A stretch of DNA of 8,059 nt from Rhodospirillaceae bacterium (GTDB taxonomy: Bacteria; Pseudomonadota; Alphaproteobacteria; Rhodospirillales; Rhodospirillaceae): the NCBI GenBank assembly GCA_016937315.1, contig JAFGWD010000132.1, forward strand, positions 1-8,059, read 5' to 3'. The translations under genes were made by a program, and so were the position numbers. Shown here piece by piece: positions 5,955 through 8,059 of this stretch. The notes below the pieces were generated by a model, which was not told the DNA's origin, did no database searches, and was given only the letters and a program-made list of their open reading frames with translations. How positions within the stretch are numbered: position 1 is the first letter of the stretch; every line of letters starts with the position of its first letter.

Positions 5955-7052
5955 ATGCTGACAACCGCGATTTTTCCGGGGCGATACGTTCAGGGCGCAG
6001 GCGCTATAACCACCTTGGGAGGGGAAACCGCTCGCTTGGGCTCACGGGCTCTGGTGTTGTTGGGTCACGTTGTCGTAAAGACGTTGAGCCCCCGCGTTGC
6101 CGAGGTCATGACCGGCGATGTTGATATCATCGCGGAGGTGTTTTCCGGCGAATGCTGTGACGACGAAATTGCGCGTCTGAAAACCGCCGTTGAGGCGAGT
6201 GGTGCGGGCGTGGTGGTCGGCATCGGGGGCGGCAAGGTGCTGGACACAGCGAAGGCGGTGGCCCATGTGTGCCATTTACCGGTGGTGATTGTGCCGACTT
6301 TGGCATCCACCGATGCGCCGTGCAGTGCGTTGTCGGTGATTTACACCCCGGAAGGCGTCTTTGATCGCTATCTGCTTTTGCCACGCAATCCAGATGTGGT
6401 GCTGGTTGATACGGAAATCATCGCCCAAGCGCCGCCCCGCTTTTTGTCTGCGGGCATGGGCGACGCCCTGTCCACATGGTTCGAGGCAGAAAGCTGTCAC
6501 ATTGCACGAGCCGCCAATATGACGGGGCGTCTCGGTCCGATGACCGCGTATGCTCTGGCGCGGCTGTGTTTCGATACGTTGATGGATTACGGTGCGTTGT
6601 CGTTGCGGGCGGCGGAATGTGGGGCAGTGACTCCGGCCCTGGAGAAGGTGGTGGAGGCGAATACGCTGCTTTCGGGCTTGGGCTTTGAAAGTGGAGGTCT
6701 TGGCGCGTGCCATGCGATTCACAATGGCTTGACGGTGTTGCCACAGACCCATGAGTTTTGGCACGGCGAGAAGGTGGCGATCGGTGTGCTTGCCGCATTG
6801 TTTCTGACCGACCAGACGCCGGAAATGGTTGACCGGGTTTATGGCTTTTGTGCTTCCGTCAATTTACCCATCAGCTTGGCGGATATCGGGTTGCATGGGG
6901 TGTCTGATGCAGACGTGATGCGGGTGGCTGAGGCAGCATGCGCGGAAGGGGAGAGCATCCATAACGAGCCGCATGAGGTCAGTCCGAAGACGGTGTTTTG
7001 GGCGCTGAAAATGGCGGATGCAGAGGGCCGTAGGCGCAAGGCCATCGCTTAA
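5955..7052 (+). CDS. gldA: Glycerol dehydrogenase (NAD-dependent, iron-containing ADH family)
   Basis: Oxidises glycerol to dihydroxyacetone with NAD+, a cytoplasmic metal-dependent enzyme. At 365 residues it is full length and resembles E. coli GldA closely throughout. The dinucleotide-binding motif is GIGGGKVLDTAKAVAH (89-104). The nearly invariant block PTLASTDAPCSALSVIY (114-130) and FDRYLLLPRNP (136-146) follow. The metal ligands are D170 (GMGDALSTWFEA), H253 (GACHAIHNGL) and H270 (WHGEKVAIG). EACAEGESIHN-like sequence near the C-terminus is also conserved as AACAEGESIHNEP. The start is supported by AGGA at 7 bases. It stands alone, separated from rsmD by 108 bases with a hairpin, and converges on cfa. 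No dihydroxyacetone kinase or glycerol-uptake gene is visible, so the role could be glycerol use or reduction of dihydroxyacetone or related small ketones. Confidence 0.95.
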   Translation: MLTTAIFPGRYVQGAGAITTLGGETARLGSRALVLLGHVVVKTLSPRVAEVMTGDVDIIAEVFSGECCDDEIARLKTAVEASGAGVVVGIGGGKVLDTAKAVAHVCHLPVVIVPTLASTDAPCSALSVIYTPEGVFDRYLLLPRNPDVVLVDTEIIAQAPPRFLSAGMGDALSTWFEAESCHIARAANMTGRLGPMTAYALARLCFDTLMDYGALSLRAAECGAVTPALEKVVEANTLLSGLGFESGGLGACHAIHNGLTVLPQTHEFWHGEKVAIGVLAALFLTDQTPEMVDRVYGFCASVNLPISLADIGLHGVSDADVMRVAEAACAEGESIHNEPHEVSPKTVFWALKMADAEGRRRKAIA

Positions 7053-7098
7053 AAAGAGAACAGGGCCTGACGAGCACTCCCCTTGTGCCTTTGTGGGG
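7053..7098. other. Convergent gap between gldA and cfa
   Basis: 46 bases between two genes that face each other. A transcription stop for one or both strands is expected here. I see only short stems (for example GCAC/GTGC at 7073-7076 and 7084-7087... a four-pair match) and an A-rich run directly after the gldA stop that would read as a T-rich run on the minus strand. No convincing hairpin-plus-T-run is present. Confidence 0.3.
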
Positions 7099-8059
7099 TC
7101 AGACGGGTGGGGCCAGGGGGTGCGTGGCTTCGAACGCTGAGATGTAGTCGCGGGTATCCGGCACGGCGGTTTTGGATCGCGTTAACTGCAATTGGAAAAC
7201 CGTTTGGTTGTCATGGCGGAACGCCATTTCCGAACCCGATAGATAGAATTCCCACATGCGGCAGAATCGTTCGTCCAGCATCGTCGCCACTTCGGCGCGG
7301 TGGGCTTGGAAGCGGTCAGCCCAAAGTTTCAGGGTTTGCGCGTAGTGCAGACGCAGGATTTCGACGTCGCAAACAAACAGTCGCTCGTGTTCAACCACGG
7401 CCATGATTTCCGACAATGCCGGGCAATAGCCTCCGGGGAAAATATATTTACGAATCCAGGGGTTGGTGTCGCCGGGTGGTTCGTTGCGGCCGATCGTGTG
7501 CAGCAAGGCGATGCCGTTTTCGCTCAGACGTTCACGTATGGCGCGGAAAAATGCACGGTAATAACGCACGCCAACATGTTCGAACATGCCGATGGAGACA
7601 ATGCGGTCAAAGCGTCCCCGGACGCTGCGATAGTCCATCAGTTCGAAGCGCACTCTGTCGCTTAATCCTGCCGCCATAGCACGGGCGCGAGCGGTGGCAA
7701 GTTGGTGTTCTGAAAGGGTGATGCCGGTGACATCGACGCCGAAGTCCTTGGCGAGGGAAAGCGCCATACCGCCCCATCCGCAGCCAATATCCAGCACCCT
7801 CTGTCCTGGTTCCAACAGCAGTTTTGCCGCGATGTGGCGTTTCTTTGCGGCCTGCGCCTGTTCCAGAGTTTCTGACCCGGTAGGGAAATAGGCGCAGGAA
7901 TACTGGTGATCGGCGTCCAGAAAGGTGTCGTAGAGTTCTGGTGGCAGGTCATAGTGGTGGGCCACGTTGCGTTTGGCTTTTTGCGCCGGATTGTGTTGGT
8001 GTAAGCGGCGGATGAGGCCGCCAACCAGTCCGCGTGCGCGTATGGCAGGGCCACCACTC
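7099..8059 (-). CDS. cfa: Cyclopropane-fatty-acyl-phospholipid synthase (5' end beyond right edge)
   Basis: Transfers a methylene group from S-adenosylmethionine to the double bond of unsaturated acyl chains in membrane phospholipids, typically at entry into stationary phase or under acid stress; membrane-associated cytoplasmic enzyme. 319 residues are visible, and the frame is open at the window edge. The first ATG-like codon inside (GTG at 7965) is an internal Val in RNVAHHYDLP; 31 further in-frame residues upstream (beginning SGGPAIRARG) fit the normal linker to the family's N-terminal domain. In visible numbering: YSCAY with C55, SAM motif VLDIGCGWGG (88-97), GMFEHVG with E160, LLHTIG with H187, and LRLHYAQTL with Y239. 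These match the Cys, Glu, His and Tyr that hold the bicarbonate ion in E. coli Cfa. About 80-100 N-terminal residues are probably missing. Confidence 0.95.
   Translation of the reverse strand, partial: SGGPAIRARGLVGGLIRRLHQHNPAQKAKRNVAHHYDLPPELYDTFLDADHQYSCAYFPTGSETLEQAQAAKKRHIAAKLLLEPGQRVLDIGCGWGGMALSLAKDFGVDVTGITLSEHQLATARARAMAAGLSDRVRFELMDYRSVRGRFDRIVSIGMFEHVGVRYYRAFFRAIRERLSENGIALLHTIGRNEPPGDTNPWIRKYIFPGGYCPALSEIMAVVEHERLFVCDVEILRLHYAQTLKLWADRFQAHRAEVATMLDERFCRMWEFYLSGSEMAFRHDNQTVFQLQLTRSKTAVPDTRDYISAFEATHPLAPPV

Noticed and set aside
5879..6124. Small plus-strand open frame beginning in the rsmD-gldA gap
   Set aside because: Most of it overlaps the gldA start in a different frame, and it has no ribosome site or recognisable motif.
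7053..7098. Bidirectional terminator between gldA and cfa
   Set aside because: Only four- or five-pair stems are available and none is followed directly by a T-run on either strand.

Overview
The window is an ordinary-looking chromosomal stretch of a moderately GC-rich Gram-negative bacterium. An LPS-export permease (LptF), a lytic transglycosylase of a type typical of alphaproteobacteria, and the close pairing of tadA, rluB and rsmD point to an alphaproteobacterium, probably near Rhodospirillales. That placement is inferred from protein resemblance alone. Coding density is very high: ten protein genes, two of them cut by the window edges, and no intergenic gap above about 110 bases. I see no RNA genes, insertion sequences, CRISPR arrays or phage genes.

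Left part, minus strand (reading 2113 down to 1): tadA (tRNA adenosine deaminase), a small exported protein distantly like FliL, an HD-domain phosphohydrolase, and the first 116 codons of lptF. Spacings are 23 bases, a 4-base ATGA overlap, and about 31 bases, so this looks like one transcription unit.

Middle part, plus strand (2201 to 5846), divergent from tadA across an 87-base gap: an exported SLT lytic transglycosylase with a long unassigned C-terminal region, a class I glutamine-amidotransferase-like peptidase of family C26, the 23S rRNA pseudouridine synthase RluB, and the 16S rRNA methyltransferase RsmD. The last three are joined by ATGA stop/start overlaps. The unit ends in a short GC-rich hairpin after rsmD.

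Right part: a monocistronic glycerol dehydrogenase gene (gldA, plus strand) faces a cyclopropane-fatty-acyl-phospholipid synthase gene (cfa, minus strand). The cfa reading frame runs off the right edge of the window.

Functionally the core is RNA modification (tadA, rluB, rsmD) flanked by envelope genes (lptF, the transglycosylase, cfa) and two metabolic enzymes. I found no clear undescribed multi-gene system. The points most worth checking are the transglycosylase plus C26 peptidase pair placed between tadA and rluB-rsmD, the uncharacterised exported FliL-like protein, and the unassigned C-terminal half of the transglycosylase.
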